A DNA stretch of 55,515 nucleotides from an uncultured Desulfovibrio sp. (GCA_944327285.1 CALVHG010000010.1:1-55515), one strand, 5' to 3'. Shown: positions 43,271 to 52,691, numbered from the stretch's first letter. The notes: a model not told the origin generated them from the letters alone. Translations and numbers: made by a program.

Positions 43271-43301
43271 CTTCTCCGATAGTATATTCCTATTGGAGAA
43301 G
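43271..43301 (+). other. Strong intercistronic hairpin
   Basis: CTTCTCCGATAG (43271-43282) pairs over 12 positions (one G-T) with CTATTGGAGAAG (43290-43301) around a 7-base loop, nine bases after the deacetylase gene. There is no T run after it, so mRNA stabilisation or processing between the deacetylase and GNAT genes is more likely than termination. Confidence 0.55.
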
Positions 43302-43351
43302 TCGCACGGACGCCCAGTTATGTATAAGAAGTAAACGAAAAGGAATTCCTG

Positions 43352-43915
43352 ATGATCGTCTATCGAGAAATTCTCCCGGAAGATGCTGAAAAACTTCTTG
43401 CGTGGCGAACAGCACCTCGTGTGGCAGCCGGCTTCGTCGGCACACTCTCTCCGGATCCAGAGCGACAACGGCGATGGATTCTGGCTTCAAGACAGTCCCA
43501 AGACAGTTACCACTGGATTACCAGTCTTAACGGACAGGACTTCGGCTATATGCGCTTCCACCACTGGAATCGAGAGCAGCGTAACTGTCGTCTGGGATTT
43601 TATATTGGTGATGAAGCGTTCTCCCCGTGCTATGTCACGATACAAGATGACCTGCTGTCCTTTCTTTTTTACCGTCTCGACCTCGATCATGTTGTTTCCT
43701 ATGTGCTGGAGGACAACCGGCATTCCAATCGCTTCAACGTTGCCTACGGCTTTACCCGCCGACCTGAAATGGATGACGAAGCAACCCGGACTGCCGGGAA
43801 GGCTACCTGCGCATATACATTGTCGAGAGAGGACTGGCGACGCTTGCGGCATATGGAAAGCTGCAAAGCAACCTTTCCCGTTGCGCTCTGGGAAGCTTCC
43901 CCATTCAAGAAATAA
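43352..43915 (+). CDS. GNAT-family sugar N-acyltransferase
   Basis: The 187-aa product has a GNAT fold layout similar to PseH-type amino-sugar acetyltransferases: an N-terminal YREILPEDAEKLLAWRT strand-helix, the W-I-T-S-L-N-G-Q-D-F-G-Y-M-R-F strand pair, and the acyl-donor region around RLGFYIGDEAFSP. A late VLEDNRHSNRF block fits the A/N-x-N-x-x-S motif common in this class. AAGGA lies before the ATG. It sits directly before an ACP gene, so the acyl donor may be acyl-ACP rather than acetyl-CoA. The target is probably an amino sugar of the capsule. Confidence 0.78.
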   Translation: MIVYREILPEDAEKLLAWRTAPRVAAGFVGTLSPDPERQRRWILASRQSQDSYHWITSLNGQDFGYMRFHHWNREQRNCRLGFYIGDEAFSPCYVTIQDDLLSFLFYRLDLDHVVSYVLEDNRHSNRFNVAYGFTRRPEMDDEATRTAGKATCAYTLSREDWRRLRHMESCKATFPVALWEASPFKK

Positions 43916-44045
43916 CGATACTCCCCTAAAAACAGCACGGTAGGTATAAAGAATTAAATCTCGACGCCATTGTGCATCGACAAATGAAACAGATAAGACA
44001 GGGGCTTGTCCCCCCAAAAAACAGCCCCATACCAAGGAGCCTCAC

Positions 44046-44267
44046 ATGGAATACACCGAATTTCTGCGACAGATGGAACGGATTCTAGAAATGGAAGAAA
44101 ACAGTCTGAACGGTACGGAAGCCCTGCGAGATCTGTCCGGCTGGGATTCGCTGGCCGTTCTGGGTCTTCAGGCATGGGTAGACGCAACCTTCAGCTCCCC
44201 GCTGGACGTACCTGCCCTGACCACAGCAGCAACGCTGGAAGACGTCTGGAGGCTTATCTCCAAATGA
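44046..44267 (+). CDS. Dedicated acyl carrier protein
   Basis: This 73-aa acidic protein is an acyl carrier protein with the phosphopantetheine site Ser35 in GWDSL. It carries growing acyl chains as thioesters. AAGGAG lies just upstream of the ATG. Its last bases overlap the start of the SDR gene (ATGA), so the two are translationally coupled. As it sits in a glycan locus with a reductase and a KASIII, it is a pathway-specific ACP and not the housekeeping one used in fatty acid synthesis. Confidence 0.9.
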   Translation: MEYTEFLRQMERILEMEENSLNGTEALRDLSGWDSLAVLGLQAWVDATFSSPLDVPALTTAATLEDVWRLISK

Positions 44268-45007
44268 TACAGCTGGAAGGGAAAAAGTTTCTGGTTACCG
44301 GAGCGACTTCCGGTATTGGCGCGGCCGTTGCACACCTGCTGGCGAAGCAGGGCTGTCAGTTAGCGCTCTCCGGCCGCAACGAAGAACGCCTGGCGGAATT
44401 AGCCGTGACATTGCCCAATTCGACTACGATAGCGGCGGATGTATCCCAACCGGAAGAATGTGAACAACTACTGCAGGAGGCCTGCAACGCTCTCGGCCCG
44501 CTGGACGGCATGGCGCATTGCGCGGGAGTAAACATCATGCAGCCTATGCGATTTTATAATTCAGATGCGACTTCCGCACTCATGGCGAGCAATCTGGCCA
44601 GTGCATTTCATCTGGTGGCAGCCTTCCGCAAGCCTAAACGCCATGAAAAGGAAAGTCACATCGTTGTACTATCATCTGCCTCCGCACAACATGGATATCC
44701 ATCGCTTGCTGCCTACAGTGCCAGCAAGGCCGGTCTTGAAGGTGCTGTACGAGTCTGGGCTGTAGAACTGGCGCGTGAGGGAATACGGGTCAACGCTTTA
44801 GCGCCAGGATGCGTTGAAACCCCATTATTCAAAAAGATGGCATCCCATTTTCCCTCTGCTACGCTGACCCAGCTCGAAGAGCGTCATCCTCTGGGATTAG
44901 GAAAGCCGGAAGATGTGGCGAATGCGGTAGCTTTTCTGCTTTCCCCGGCAGCACGCTGGATTAGTGGCGTCGTGTTGCCCGTAGACGGAGGTTTTCATGC
45001 CGGCTAA
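44264..45007 (+). CDS. SDR-family 3-oxoacyl-ACP reductase-like enzyme
   Basis: The 247-aa classical SDR has the NAD(P) loop TGATSGIG (residues 12-19), the N-x-A-G-like HCAGVN segment, and the catalytic triad S138, Y151, K155. The closing WISGVVLPVDGGFHAG matches FabG-type reductases. In this context it most likely reduces a 3-oxoacyl-ACP made by the next gene to a 3-hydroxyacyl-ACP. The ATG at 44264 overlaps the ACP stop; the frame extends further upstream within the ACP gene and before it, but only as a shadow. It overlaps the KASIII gene by 11 bases. Confidence 0.9.
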   Translation: MIQLEGKKFLVTGATSGIGAAVAHLLAKQGCQLALSGRNEERLAELAVTLPNSTTIAADVSQPEECEQLLQEACNALGPLDGMAHCAGVNIMQPMRFYNSDATSALMASNLASAFHLVAAFRKPKRHEKESHIVVLSSASAQHGYPSLAAYSASKAGLEGAVRVWAVELAREGIRVNALAPGCVETPLFKKMASHFPSATLTQLEERHPLGLGKPEDVANAVAFLLSPAARWISGVVLPVDGGFHAG

Positions 45008-46010
45008 ATATTCCAGGATACACTCGGTAGCCCACTATTTTCCCTCACAAGAGCTGAATAATGATGCTCTGGCTACGCTTTTTCCCGAATGGCCGGCAGA
45101 CAAAATTCTGGCCAAAACGGGTATTCGCGTCCGGTATGTCTGCAGAGAAGAGGAAACAGCGCTGGATCTCGGCGTCGAGGCCGCACGCCGCCTGTTTGCC
45201 GCTCAAAACATCGAGCCGCACAGTGTGGATGCTCTCCTTTTTTGCACGGAACTGCCAGACTATGTTCTGCCCCCCAATGCCTGCCTCGCGCAAAACCTGC
45301 TGGGTCTGCGCACGGACATTCTGGCTACGGATTACACACTAGGATGTTCGGGCTATGTCTATGGACTCTCGCTGGCGCATGGTCTGATTACTTCGGGGCA
45401 GGCCAAGCGTGTCCTCCTGATTACGGCAGAGACCTATTCAAAGGTGCTGGCACCGCAAGACAAGAGCGTACGCACACTTTTCGGTGACGCCGCCAGCGCA
45501 ACCCTGGTAGAGCTGGCGGATCAACCGGGAATCGGAGCCTTTTCCTGGTATAGCAACGGCGCCGGGGCTCGTTCCCTGATTGTGCCGCAAAGCGGTTCTG
45601 CTCGAAATAAAGCGGAAAATCGCGCAGCCTCGCAGAATGCTGGGGACTCCGGACGCACGGCAGCGGATCTTTTCATGGACGGTCCCAGAATATTCCAGTT
45701 CACGCTGGATATTGTCCCCTCCTTGTTGTCCGCCTGTCTCGAAAAAAATGCCCTGACGCTGGATGCGGTAGATGCCGTACTCCTGCATCAGGCAAACAAA
45801 TTCATGCTGGATCATCTTGCGCATAAATGTCGCATTCCCGCGGAAAAGATGATCCTCGATATGGAATATGGCGGCAACACAGTTTCCAATACCATTCCTG
45901 TGGCCCTGTCAAGAAAGATCAGCCAGGGAGTGCTGCAGCCTGGGCAAACAATCCTGCTGGCGGGTTTTGGCGTAGGGCTCTCCGCCGCCGCAACTGTAGT
46001 GAAGCTTTAG
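44997..46010 (+). CDS. KAS III-like 3-oxoacyl-ACP synthase
   Basis: The 337-aa thiolase-fold enzyme has the complete FabH triad: Cys117 in TLGCSGYVYGLS, His264 in LLHQANKFM and Asn294 in GGNTVSNTIP, with the same 30-residue His-Asn spacing as FabH. KASIII enzymes condense an acyl-CoA with malonyl-ACP; with the adjacent ACP and reductase it would give a 3-hydroxyacyl-ACP such as 3-hydroxybutyryl-ACP. GGAGG is seven bases before the ATG, inside the end of the reductase gene. It is probably separate from fatty acid synthesis because no fabD, fabF or plsX genes are nearby. Confidence 0.93.
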   Translation: MPAKYSRIHSVAHYFPSQELNNDALATLFPEWPADKILAKTGIRVRYVCREEETALDLGVEAARRLFAAQNIEPHSVDALLFCTELPDYVLPPNACLAQNLLGLRTDILATDYTLGCSGYVYGLSLAHGLITSGQAKRVLLITAETYSKVLAPQDKSVRTLFGDAASATLVELADQPGIGAFSWYSNGAGARSLIVPQSGSARNKAENRAASQNAGDSGRTAADLFMDGPRIFQFTLDIVPSLLSACLEKNALTLDAVDAVLLHQANKFMLDHLAHKCRIPAEKMILDMEYGGNTVSNTIPVALSRKISQGVLQPGQTILLAGFGVGLSAAATVVKL

Positions 46011-46017
46011 CCCCCCA

Positions 46018-46055
46018 GTCTTCCTCTTCGCCGTGTGTTCTGCGGAGAGGAAGAC
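46018..46055 (+). terminator. Long perfect hairpin after the KASIII gene
   Basis: GTCTTCCTCTTCGC (46018-46031) and GCGGAGAGGAAGAC (46042-46055) form a 14-bp stem (one G-T pair) with a 10-base loop, starting eight bases after the stop codon. What follows (GTGAGTATATTATCTT) is AT-rich but not a clear T run, so termination may be partial. Confidence 0.55.
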
Positions 46056-46110
46056 GTGAGTATATTATCTTACAGACTGAGCTGGTAACAAAAACTGAGA
46101 AAGGAAAACC

Positions 46111-46863
46111 ATGTCGACAACCTCTTTTTTCATCTACGGAAGTTGCGTCAGCAGAGACGCATTCAGGTTTGCCAGGGAGGGTTCATTCAGGCTCGTCGAC
46201 TACTATGCGCGTTCATCTCTTGTAAGCGTTTTTGCTCCTCCCGTCGCGACTTCTGGCTTCTGCTCTCTAGAAAAAATTACAAGTAATTTCAAGAGACGTG
46301 CTGTAGAGCGTGATCTTAATAAAACACGTCTCAAGGATCTTGTACACAAACGATACGACATTTTAATGATTGATTTTATCGATGAACGACTTCATTTACT
46401 GAGACTAGATAAAGAAAAAAGTTATCTGACATTGTCTTCTGAATTTAGAGAGACACAGACTCCCATTACACGAAAAAACACTATTTTAGGTTTTTCGCCC
46501 GAAAGAAACACCCTCTGGCAAAGTTGTTGGGGAAAGTTTGTTACTTTTTGCACCAGATATCATATCCTCGACAGGATACGCATTAATAAAGTTTTCTACT
46601 CAAAATATAATACCGATAGGGATATTGTAGCGCAGTACACATCAGAACAAATAGACGAAATAAACAACAGTCTAGAAGCTATGTACTCTAGAGTTTCCAA
46701 TGATATTCCTGCTGATCATATCATTAATTATGAAGCACAGCTTTTCGTAGCAAACAAAAAACATCTCTGGGGTGAAAGCCCTTTCCATTATATAGATGCC
46801 ATGTATCAGACAACCCTTGACCAGCTCGGTATCCCTGTTGCTGAGAGCCCTGTTGCGCCCTGA
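46111..46863 (+). CDS. DUF6270 domain protein
   Basis: The 250-aa product carries the DUF6270 start motif GSCVSRDAF (residues 10-18), a DILMIDFIDERLHLL block (about residues 85-99) and a late ESPFHYIDAMY block. By analogy with SGNH-type hydrolases, GSC near the start and the late His could be parts of an esterase or acyltransferase site; this is inference. AAAGGAAA precedes the ATG. The gene and the end of its neighbourhood are more AT-rich than the KASIII gene. A second, AT-rich relative lies at 25944-27218 in the other operon. Such proteins are common beside glycosyltransferases in capsule loci. Confidence 0.85.
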   Translation: MSTTSFFIYGSCVSRDAFRFAREGSFRLVDYYARSSLVSVFAPPVATSGFCSLEKITSNFKRRAVERDLNKTRLKDLVHKRYDILMIDFIDERLHLLRLDKEKSYLTLSSEFRETQTPITRKNTILGFSPERNTLWQSCWGKFVTFCTRYHILDRIRINKVFYSKYNTDRDIVAQYTSEQIDEINNSLEAMYSRVSNDIPADHIINYEAQLFVANKKHLWGESPFHYIDAMYQTTLDQLGIPVAESPVAP

Positions 46864-46953
46864 CTTGGGGTATTCGCCATTTTTCTATTCTGCAAGCAAG
46901 ATCTGCAATCTTATGACAGAGGACTTTGCACTCAGCGTCTCTTGGGAGAACAT

Positions 46954-47925
46954 ATGAACATCGGTATGGTGACGGATATTCCTACAGGATGCTGCCTGCG
47001 CGGGCATCAACTGCTCCCCTGGTTCAGCGCAACGATCCTGCGACTTCGCAGATGCCAGCTGCTTTTCGTGGAGTCTGCCTGGAACGGCTGGAAAAACTTG
47101 TGGAAATACAAAATTGCCGCTTATTCCGATCATCCCGAACGAAACAACCATCAGCTGCTGAAACTGGTCGAGAAAGCTAAAAAACTTGGTATTCCTACCG
47201 TGTTTTGGAACAAGGAAGACGGCGGGCACTTTAATCGCTTTATCGAAAGCGCACGTCATTTCGATCATGTTTTCACCATAGATGCCAACTGCATTCCCCG
47301 GTACAAGGCTATCATGGGCTCACAGGCATCAGTTCATGTCCTGCCCTTTGCCGTCAATCCACATATACATGCTTTTACAGGATTTAACTTCAAACATCTG
47401 CGCGCAAACTTTACCGGCAGTTACAGTTCGCACGTCCATCCGCAACGGCGAGAACGACAGCAGGCACTGTTTGCTGCGGCCAGCGAAAGCGGCCTGGGCC
47501 TCACCGTCATAGATCGTAACTCCGCTCGTAAAAACAGCGTCTACCGCTACCCGATGCAGCCTCTGCAGGAAGTTCTGCCCGCCGTATCGTATCCCGATAC
47601 AGCCCGCATTTATAAAGAATATCTTGTTTCGCTTAATGTTAATACTATAGAAGACTCTCCTACAATGTATTCCCGCCGCCTTGTGGAAATTCTGGCCTGT
47701 GGGGGAATCGCTGTCACAACGCCAGCTCTCTCTGTAGAGCGTCTATTCAAGGACTATTGCCATATTGTTTCCAGTAAGGAAGAAGCTCTGAAGCTGTTTT
47801 CCCGCCTGCGTCACGGCCCATCTCCACAAGATCTGGAACGAGCTCGAGCCGGCGCCGATTATGTGGCCCGTAATCATACCTGGGATCATAGACTAAAACT
47901 TATCGCAGATGTCGTTGGCTTATAG
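46954..47925 (+). CDS. CgeB-like glycosyltransferase
   Basis: The 323-aa GT-B-type protein closely follows the CgeB-like module of the 1277-aa protein upstream: LLFVESAWNGWKN, PTVFWNKEDGGHF, FDHVFTIDANCIPRYK, FTGSY and a final SPTMYSRRLVEILACGG block in the place of the donor-binding motif. It lacks the coiled coil and GT4 parts, so it acts as a single transferase. ATG 46954 is chosen, with GGGAGA six bases upstream; a TTG at 46942 would include that site. It probably adds one sugar of the capsule repeat unit or decorates it. Confidence 0.83.
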   Translation: MNIGMVTDIPTGCCLRGHQLLPWFSATILRLRRCQLLFVESAWNGWKNLWKYKIAAYSDHPERNNHQLLKLVEKAKKLGIPTVFWNKEDGGHFNRFIESARHFDHVFTIDANCIPRYKAIMGSQASVHVLPFAVNPHIHAFTGFNFKHLRANFTGSYSSHVHPQRRERQQALFAAASESGLGLTVIDRNSARKNSVYRYPMQPLQEVLPAVSYPDTARIYKEYLVSLNVNTIEDSPTMYSRRLVEILACGGIAVTTPALSVERLFKDYCHIVSSKEEALKLFSRLRHGPSPQDLERARAGADYVARNHTWDHRLKLIADVVGL

Positions 47926-47977
47926 GCATTGTCTCCAAAACCAATAACACTTCTATTATCACATTAAGGAAATACAT

Positions 47978-50464
47978 ATGAATAAAAACTTTATCGAGCG
48001 TGGCAAACTCCTCATTGAACGTAACATGCTGCAGATGGACACGCTCAAGCCTGTTGCTTTTTCTCTCCCTTTCGACTGGAATTGCTCTTTCGACATTGGC
48101 GATATGTTTTTGTACAGAGTACAAACGTTTAAATTTTTACTCTATATTTGTGACTATCATGAGGATAAAGGAAATATAAAGGCTCTGGAACTGGCATGCG
48201 ATATACTAGAAGACTGGCTGGAACATTTTTCACAGACAGCTCCGCAAGGCATGGAAAAACGCTTTGCCAGTTCTCTCGCCTCCAATATCTATGTCTGGCA
48301 TGATCATGCTACGGCCTTACGGGCAGAGAATTGGTTGCTCTTCATGGATTACTGCCAAGAAAAGGTCCCTGACTTCTGGACAGGAAAACAAAATTTGAAA
48401 GCGCAAATGACCAAAGCGCTTGCCAGGCATGGCAGCATTCTGGCGGAAGACGCCTTCTACTCGGCCCGATGCAATCACGGTATCGAACAGGCACGCGTGC
48501 TGCTACGCCTTGCGGAAGAGCCCTCACTGGCACCCTGGCCGGAAGCCGACCAGCCATCCTGGCGAACTATCGCCATCACCCGTCTGGCAGATGAGTTCAA
48601 TACCTGTTTTACTCACGAAGGCGTCCATAAAGAAAATAGTCCTGGCTATCATGTATTTGTCTTCAAAATTCTCCTGAACATCCTTGCAGATCCCCACCTC
48701 AAGGCAGTACATGAAATTCTCAATGCCAAATTCAACCTCATGGCGCGACAGGCGTTAGAATACATTGCACAAATCCTCCAGCCCAATAAATGCCTGCCTA
48801 TCATCGGCGATACGGAACATCTGCCTGTAACGGATGGCTTCCGGGCCGCACTCGGCACAACAAAAGAATATGCCCACTATTTGTATGCCGCCACTGCCGG
48901 CCAGAAAGGCTGCATGCCTACAATAGTCAATAAGGTTTACCCGGAAGCAGGATGGGCCATTTTTCGCAATAGCTGGAACAAAGCGACTTACCAAGACATG
49001 TTGCATCTTGTCTGCAAGGCTGGCTGCCTGGTACGCTATCACCATCAGCTCGACGAAGGGCAGTTTGTCCTTTTTGCCAGAGGCGAACACTGGTTTATCG
49101 ACAGCGGATTCTTTGACTATAACCGCTCTTCAGATATATTTAAATATATACGAAGTAGAAAGGCACATAATGTTCCTAATGTTTTTGGCGCAAAACTGAA
49201 AGATTTTGATGAAAGAGTACAAAGCTGGCACATGGATTCATGGTCAGAAACGCCAGGGAATGCCCATGTCAGCATGATCAACTCTATCTATGAAAATGTA
49301 ACCCTGAAGCGCCGCATTGACTATCCGGGGGAGTTTAATCTTACACTGACAGATAATGTTGAATGTAACGATAAGACGCCCCGGGATGTCCAATTTCTCT
49401 TTCATATCCCCAGAGATAAGCAAATTACTGTCGAAGGGGATCTTATCCGCATAGAATCTTCTAAGAATATCTGCACGTTAAAAATAGAAACACCGGAACC
49501 ATTCACAGTTCAAGTATCAAAAGGAAAAACATCTGAAGGAACAATTAGAAGTCAAGTATCTTGGCAGGTCAAAAAATGTGAAGACTCTCGCATCATCTTA
49601 ATTTCTTTTAACAATATTCAAACACTAAAAGTTAGTTGTCATATTAATATCTGCAGCAAAGCAACTCAACCAGTTAAATCACCTCAACAACCAGAAACAC
49701 AGCAGGCTCTAGAGCTACAGAATAGTCCCCAAACCGTGCTTCAGAAAAATGAAGGCGCTCCTGCAGCTTTGCCTCAATCTAGCGCGCGCGAGCTTATCTG
49801 CGGTACTCGCTGTATCACATGGTATCTGAAAAAAGCCCAGATACCCAACGCTCCAATTCTGGTCGTATTGCATGGGCAAGGGTATAATGCCCAGCCCGCA
49901 AAATTCACCAGTCCCAACTGGAATGTCGTCTGCCCTATGGATAATTTTGGTTGGGAAAAAGCCGGCTCATGGTTTTTAGGAGAAAATGGGGACTTTTTCT
50001 GGCTAGAGGCCATCAGCAATATTATCGATCAGGTTCGCAGTGAATGCGGCGCAGGAAGACTCTACTTCTGGGGCTCGTCTATGGGAGGATACGGAGCGCT
50101 GCTACACGGCTATCTGCACAATGCCTATGCTGTCTATGCGAGCGTTCCTCAGACACATTTTTATGGTACTGCCTACGGTCTTGCGAATAAAAAATATTTC
50201 GATCCGATATTCAACGGCAAAGAATATATCTATAATAACCTTGTTGACATTATAACAACACGACATCGCACTTTATACTTTATGGCCTTTTCCGGTCTTG
50301 AGGCTGGAAATTATATTCTTGAACAATGCCTCCCTCTTATTAGCCAGTTTTCAAGAATAAAACAAAGATATTACCTTGAAATCTATCCAACACGAAAACA
50401 TCAGCGACACCACACTCTCGCACAAAGTCTTGAAGTTTTAAAACGCGTAATAACTTTAGAGTAA
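47978..50464 (+). CDS. Heparinase II/III-like protein fused to an alpha/beta hydrolase
   Basis: This 828-aa protein has two parts. Residues about 40-560 match the heparinase II/III-like layout of polysaccharide lyases: an alpha/alpha domain with the HEGVHKENSPGYH segment (residues about 213-225, including a probable catalytic Tyr) and a beta-sandwich region with HHQLDEGQFVLF. After a Pro/Gln-rich linker (about 575-610) comes an alpha/beta hydrolase of about 215 residues with GSSMGGYG (699-706, nucleophile Ser701) and a late H-x-x-H-H cluster. No signal peptide is seen, so a cytoplasmic site is likely, as for other lyase-like proteins in capsule loci. AAGGA precedes the ATG. Trimming and de-acylation of the polymer is a reasonable guess. 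Confidence 0.82.
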   Translation: MNKNFIERGKLLIERNMLQMDTLKPVAFSLPFDWNCSFDIGDMFLYRVQTFKFLLYICDYHEDKGNIKALELACDILEDWLEHFSQTAPQGMEKRFASSLASNIYVWHDHATALRAENWLLFMDYCQEKVPDFWTGKQNLKAQMTKALARHGSILAEDAFYSARCNHGIEQARVLLRLAEEPSLAPWPEADQPSWRTIAITRLADEFNTCFTHEGVHKENSPGYHVFVFKILLNILADPHLKAVHEILNAKFNLMARQALEYIAQILQPNKCLPIIGDTEHLPVTDGFRAALGTTKEYAHYLYAATAGQKGCMPTIVNKVYPEAGWAIFRNSWNKATYQDMLHLVCKAGCLVRYHHQLDEGQFVLFARGEHWFIDSGFFDYNRSSDIFKYIRSRKAHNVPNVFGAKLKDFDERVQSWHMDSWSETPGNAHVSMINSIYENVTLKRRIDYPGEFNLTLTDNVECNDKTPRDVQFLFHIPRDKQITVEGDLIRIESSKNICTLKIETPEPFTVQVSKGKTSEGTIRSQVSWQVKKCEDSRIILISFNNIQTLKVSCHINICSKATQPVKSPQQPETQQALELQNSPQTVLQKNEGAPAALPQSSARELICGTRCITWYLKKAQIPNAPILVVLHGQGYNAQPAKFTSPNWNVVCPMDNFGWEKAGSWFLGENGDFFWLEAISNIIDQVRSECGAGRLYFWGSSMGGYGALLHGYLHNAYAVYASVPQTHFYGTAYGLANKKYFDPIFNGKEYIYNNLVDIITTRHRTLYFMAFSGLEAGNYILEQCLPLISQFSRIKQRYYLEIYPTRKHQRHHTLAQSLEVLKRVITLE

Positions 50465-50537
50465 ATTAAGGTAAGAACTTTCACCCCAATACGCGGGAAA
50501 AGAACACCCAATCTCTCCGAAAGGTAGCTTTACAAGA

Positions 50538-50572
50538 GCAGGCCCTTCCCGTATTTACGGGGAGGGCCTGTT
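50538..50572 (+). terminator. Hairpin terminator before kdsA
   Basis: AGGCCCTTCCCGTA (50540-50553) pairs with TACGGGGAGGGCCT (50556-50569), with a bulged G, leaving a 2-base loop. The tail TTGCTGCC is poor in T. It ends the biosynthetic run that starts at wecB, leaving the KDO-export genes as a separate transcript or partly read-through. Confidence 0.6.
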
Positions 50573-50616
50573 GCTGCCATCTGCGTTATTTTCTCCGCCT
50601 CACCCCCCAATAGCGT

Positions 50617-51459
50617 ATGATAATATTTTCCAATACCCATCCTCTTACTGTCATCGCCGGCCCCTGTGCCATGGAAAGCCGCAACCAGGCTCTGGAAGCG
50701 GCTGCAGCCCTGAAGGAAATTTTTACGGCCGCCCGCATCCCGCTGATTTTCAAGTCCAGCTTCGACAAGGCCAATCGCAGTTCTGGAGTATCCTTCCGCG
50801 GGGTTGGCATGGCTGAAGGGCTGGCAATCCTTGCTGATGTCCGGGAAAAATACGATCTTCCCGTTATCACGGATATTCATCTACCAGAACAGGCCCAGCC
50901 CGTCGCCGAAGCGGCGGACATGCTCCAAATTCCGGCATTCCTCTGCCGTCAGACTGACTTGCTACTGGCAGCGGCAGCCACGGGAAAACCGGTGAATATC
51001 AAAAAGGGGCAGTTTCTTTCGCCGTGGGAAATGCGCCATGTCCTGGACAAGGCCCGAAGCACAGGCAATGACAGAATCTGCCTCTGCGAACGCGGAACCA
51101 GCTTCGGCTACAATAATCTGGTGGTGGACATGCGGGGGCTGGAGATTATGAAAACAACGGGCTACCCGGTCATTTTCGACGCCACGCATTCCGTACAGCT
51201 ACCCGGAGCCGGTGATGGCAAAAGCGGCGGGCAGCGGGAATTCGTGGCGACGTTGGCGCGCGCGGCCGTAGCCGTGGGAGTGGCAGGCCTCTTTCTGGAA
51301 ACTCATCCCGATCCGGACAAAGCCCCTTGTGACGGGCCCAACATGCTGCCCTTTTCCGCTCTGCCCTCTCTGCTGACCCTACTCGGAGAGCTGGACCGCA
51401 TTATCAAGGCAACGACAGCAAACAACAGGGAAAAGGATATTACGGTATGCGTACCCTAG
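50617..51459 (+). CDS. kdsA: KdsA, 3-deoxy-D-manno-octulosonate 8-phosphate synthase
   Basis: KdsA condenses phosphoenolpyruvate with arabinose-5-phosphate to KDO-8-phosphate. The 280-aa product has the family start [10 protein letters not shown], then [11 protein letters not shown], the DIHLPEQA and QTDLLLAAA blocks, [11 protein letters not shown], the [17 protein letters not shown] block and HSVQLPG, all typical. No strong ribosome site is visible before the ATG. Its 3' end overlaps the kdsB-kdsC gene by 13 bases. Together with KdsD, KdsB and KdsC it covers the whole path to CMP-KDO, the linker sugar of group-2-type capsules and of LPS. Confidence 0.97.
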   Translation: MIIFSNTHPLTVIAGPCAMESRNQALEAAAALKEIFTAARIPLIFKSSFDKANRSSGVSFRGVGMAEGLAILADVREKYDLPVITDIHLPEQAQPVAEAADMLQIPAFLCRQTDLLLAAAATGKPVNIKKGQFLSPWEMRHVLDKARSTGNDRICLCERGTSFGYNNLVVDMRGLEIMKTTGYPVIFDATHSVQLPGAGDGKSGGQREFVATLARAAVAVGVAGLFLETHPDPDKAPCDGPNMLPFSALPSLLTLLGELDRIIKATTANNREKDITVCVP

Positions 51460-52691
51460 CGGTCATTCCCGCGCGCTATGCGTCTACCCGTCTGCCGGGC
51501 AAGCCCCTGCTGGACATCTGCGGCAAGCCCATGATTCAGCATGTCTGCGAAGCCGTCGGACGGGCGACTCTGGTGGACGAGGTGCTTGTCGCTACGGACG
51601 ACGCACGTATTGCTCGCGCCGTCAGCAATTTTGGCGGACGCGCCGTCATGACCTCGCCGGACTGCGCTTCCGGTACCGACAGACTGGTGGAACTTGCCCG
51701 CAGCGAACAGGCGGACATCTACCTGAACGTGCAGGGAGACGAACCCCTGCTGCGCCCGGCTGACGTGGACAAACTAATAACAGCGCTGCGTGACAATCCG
51801 CATATGGCGGCAGCGACCCCCTGCTATTCCATCAGCTATGAACAGGCTCTCGATCCAAACCTGGTCAAAGTGGTGCGCAACGAGGCCGGACAGGCGCTCT
51901 ACTTCAGCCGCGCCCCCATTCCTTTTGATCGAGATGGAGAAAGACAGGTCCGCTACTGGGGGCACGTGGGCATGTATGCCTACCGTCCGGCGGCGCTGGC
52001 CGTCTTTGCCGCCCATGCTCCCGGGGAGCTGGAGCGCGCGGAAAAACTGGAGCAGCTGCGCCTCCTGCAGCACGGCATTGGCATTCAGATGGTGGAGCTG
52101 CCTCCCTGCGCGCCGGGCGTGGATACGGAAAAGGATCTGGAGCGTGTCCGAGCCCTGCTGGGAGGACGGAGCGCGGACGATGCCGCCAAAGTCCCCCTAT
52201 CGCTGGATGAACGCCTGCGCCGCGTGCGTCTGATCATCACCGACGTGGACGGCGTGCTGACCGACGGCGGCCTGTACTACGGCCCCGACGGCGAATGCCT
52301 CAAGCGCTTCTGCGCGCAGGACGGGCTCGGCATAGTGCTGCTGCAAAAGGCCGGCATCCGGGTGGCGGTTCTCTCAGGACGCGACTGCCCGGCTCTGCGT
52401 CGCCGTCTTGCGGATCTGGGAATCACGCTTTTCCGACTGGGCAGAGTGGAAAAACGGACCGCCTGTGAAGACCTCCTGCGGGAATCCGGCGTATCGCCGG
52501 AGGAAAGCCTTTTCATCGGGGACGATCTGCCGGATCTTGACGGCTTCGCCTGTTGTGGGCTAGGCATTGCTGTTGCAAACGCCCGGAATCGGGTGCGGGA
52601 AGCGGCCCATCTGGTTCTGAATGCCCGTGGCGGGCAGGGGGCGTTCCGCGAACTGGCAGACAAGCTGCTGCATGCACGACAGGCAGAGTAA
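51447..52691 (+). CDS. kdsB: KdsB-KdsC fusion: CMP-KDO synthetase and KDO-8-phosphate phosphatase
   Basis: The 414-aa protein joins two pathway enzymes. Residues 1 to about 245 are KdsB (start [35 protein letters not shown]), which activates KDO with CTP. Residues about 260-410 are KdsC, a haloacid-dehalogenase phosphatase with catalytic Asp266 and Asp268 in [11 protein letters not shown], then [12 protein letters not shown] and IGDDLPDL. KdsC acts before KdsB in the pathway, so the fusion could pass KDO from one site to the other. AAGGAT lies before the ATG. Its stop overlaps the kdsD start (TAATG). Confidence 0.95.
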   Translation: MRTLAVIPARYASTRLPGKPLLDICGKPMIQHVCEAVGRATLVDEVLVATDDARIARAVSNFGGRAVMTSPDCASGTDRLVELARSEQADIYLNVQGDEPLLRPADVDKLITALRDNPHMAAATPCYSISYEQALDPNLVKVVRNEAGQALYFSRAPIPFDRDGERQVRYWGHVGMYAYRPAALAVFAAHAPGELERAEKLEQLRLLQHGIGIQMVELPPCAPGVDTEKDLERVRALLGGRSADDAAKVPLSLDERLRRVRLIITDVDGVLTDGGLYYGPDGECLKRFCAQDGLGIVLLQKAGIRVAVLSGRDCPALRRRLADLGITLFRLGRVEKRTACEDLLRESGVSPEESLFIGDDLPDLDGFACCGLGIAVANARNRVREAAHLVLNARGGQGAFRELADKLLHARQAE

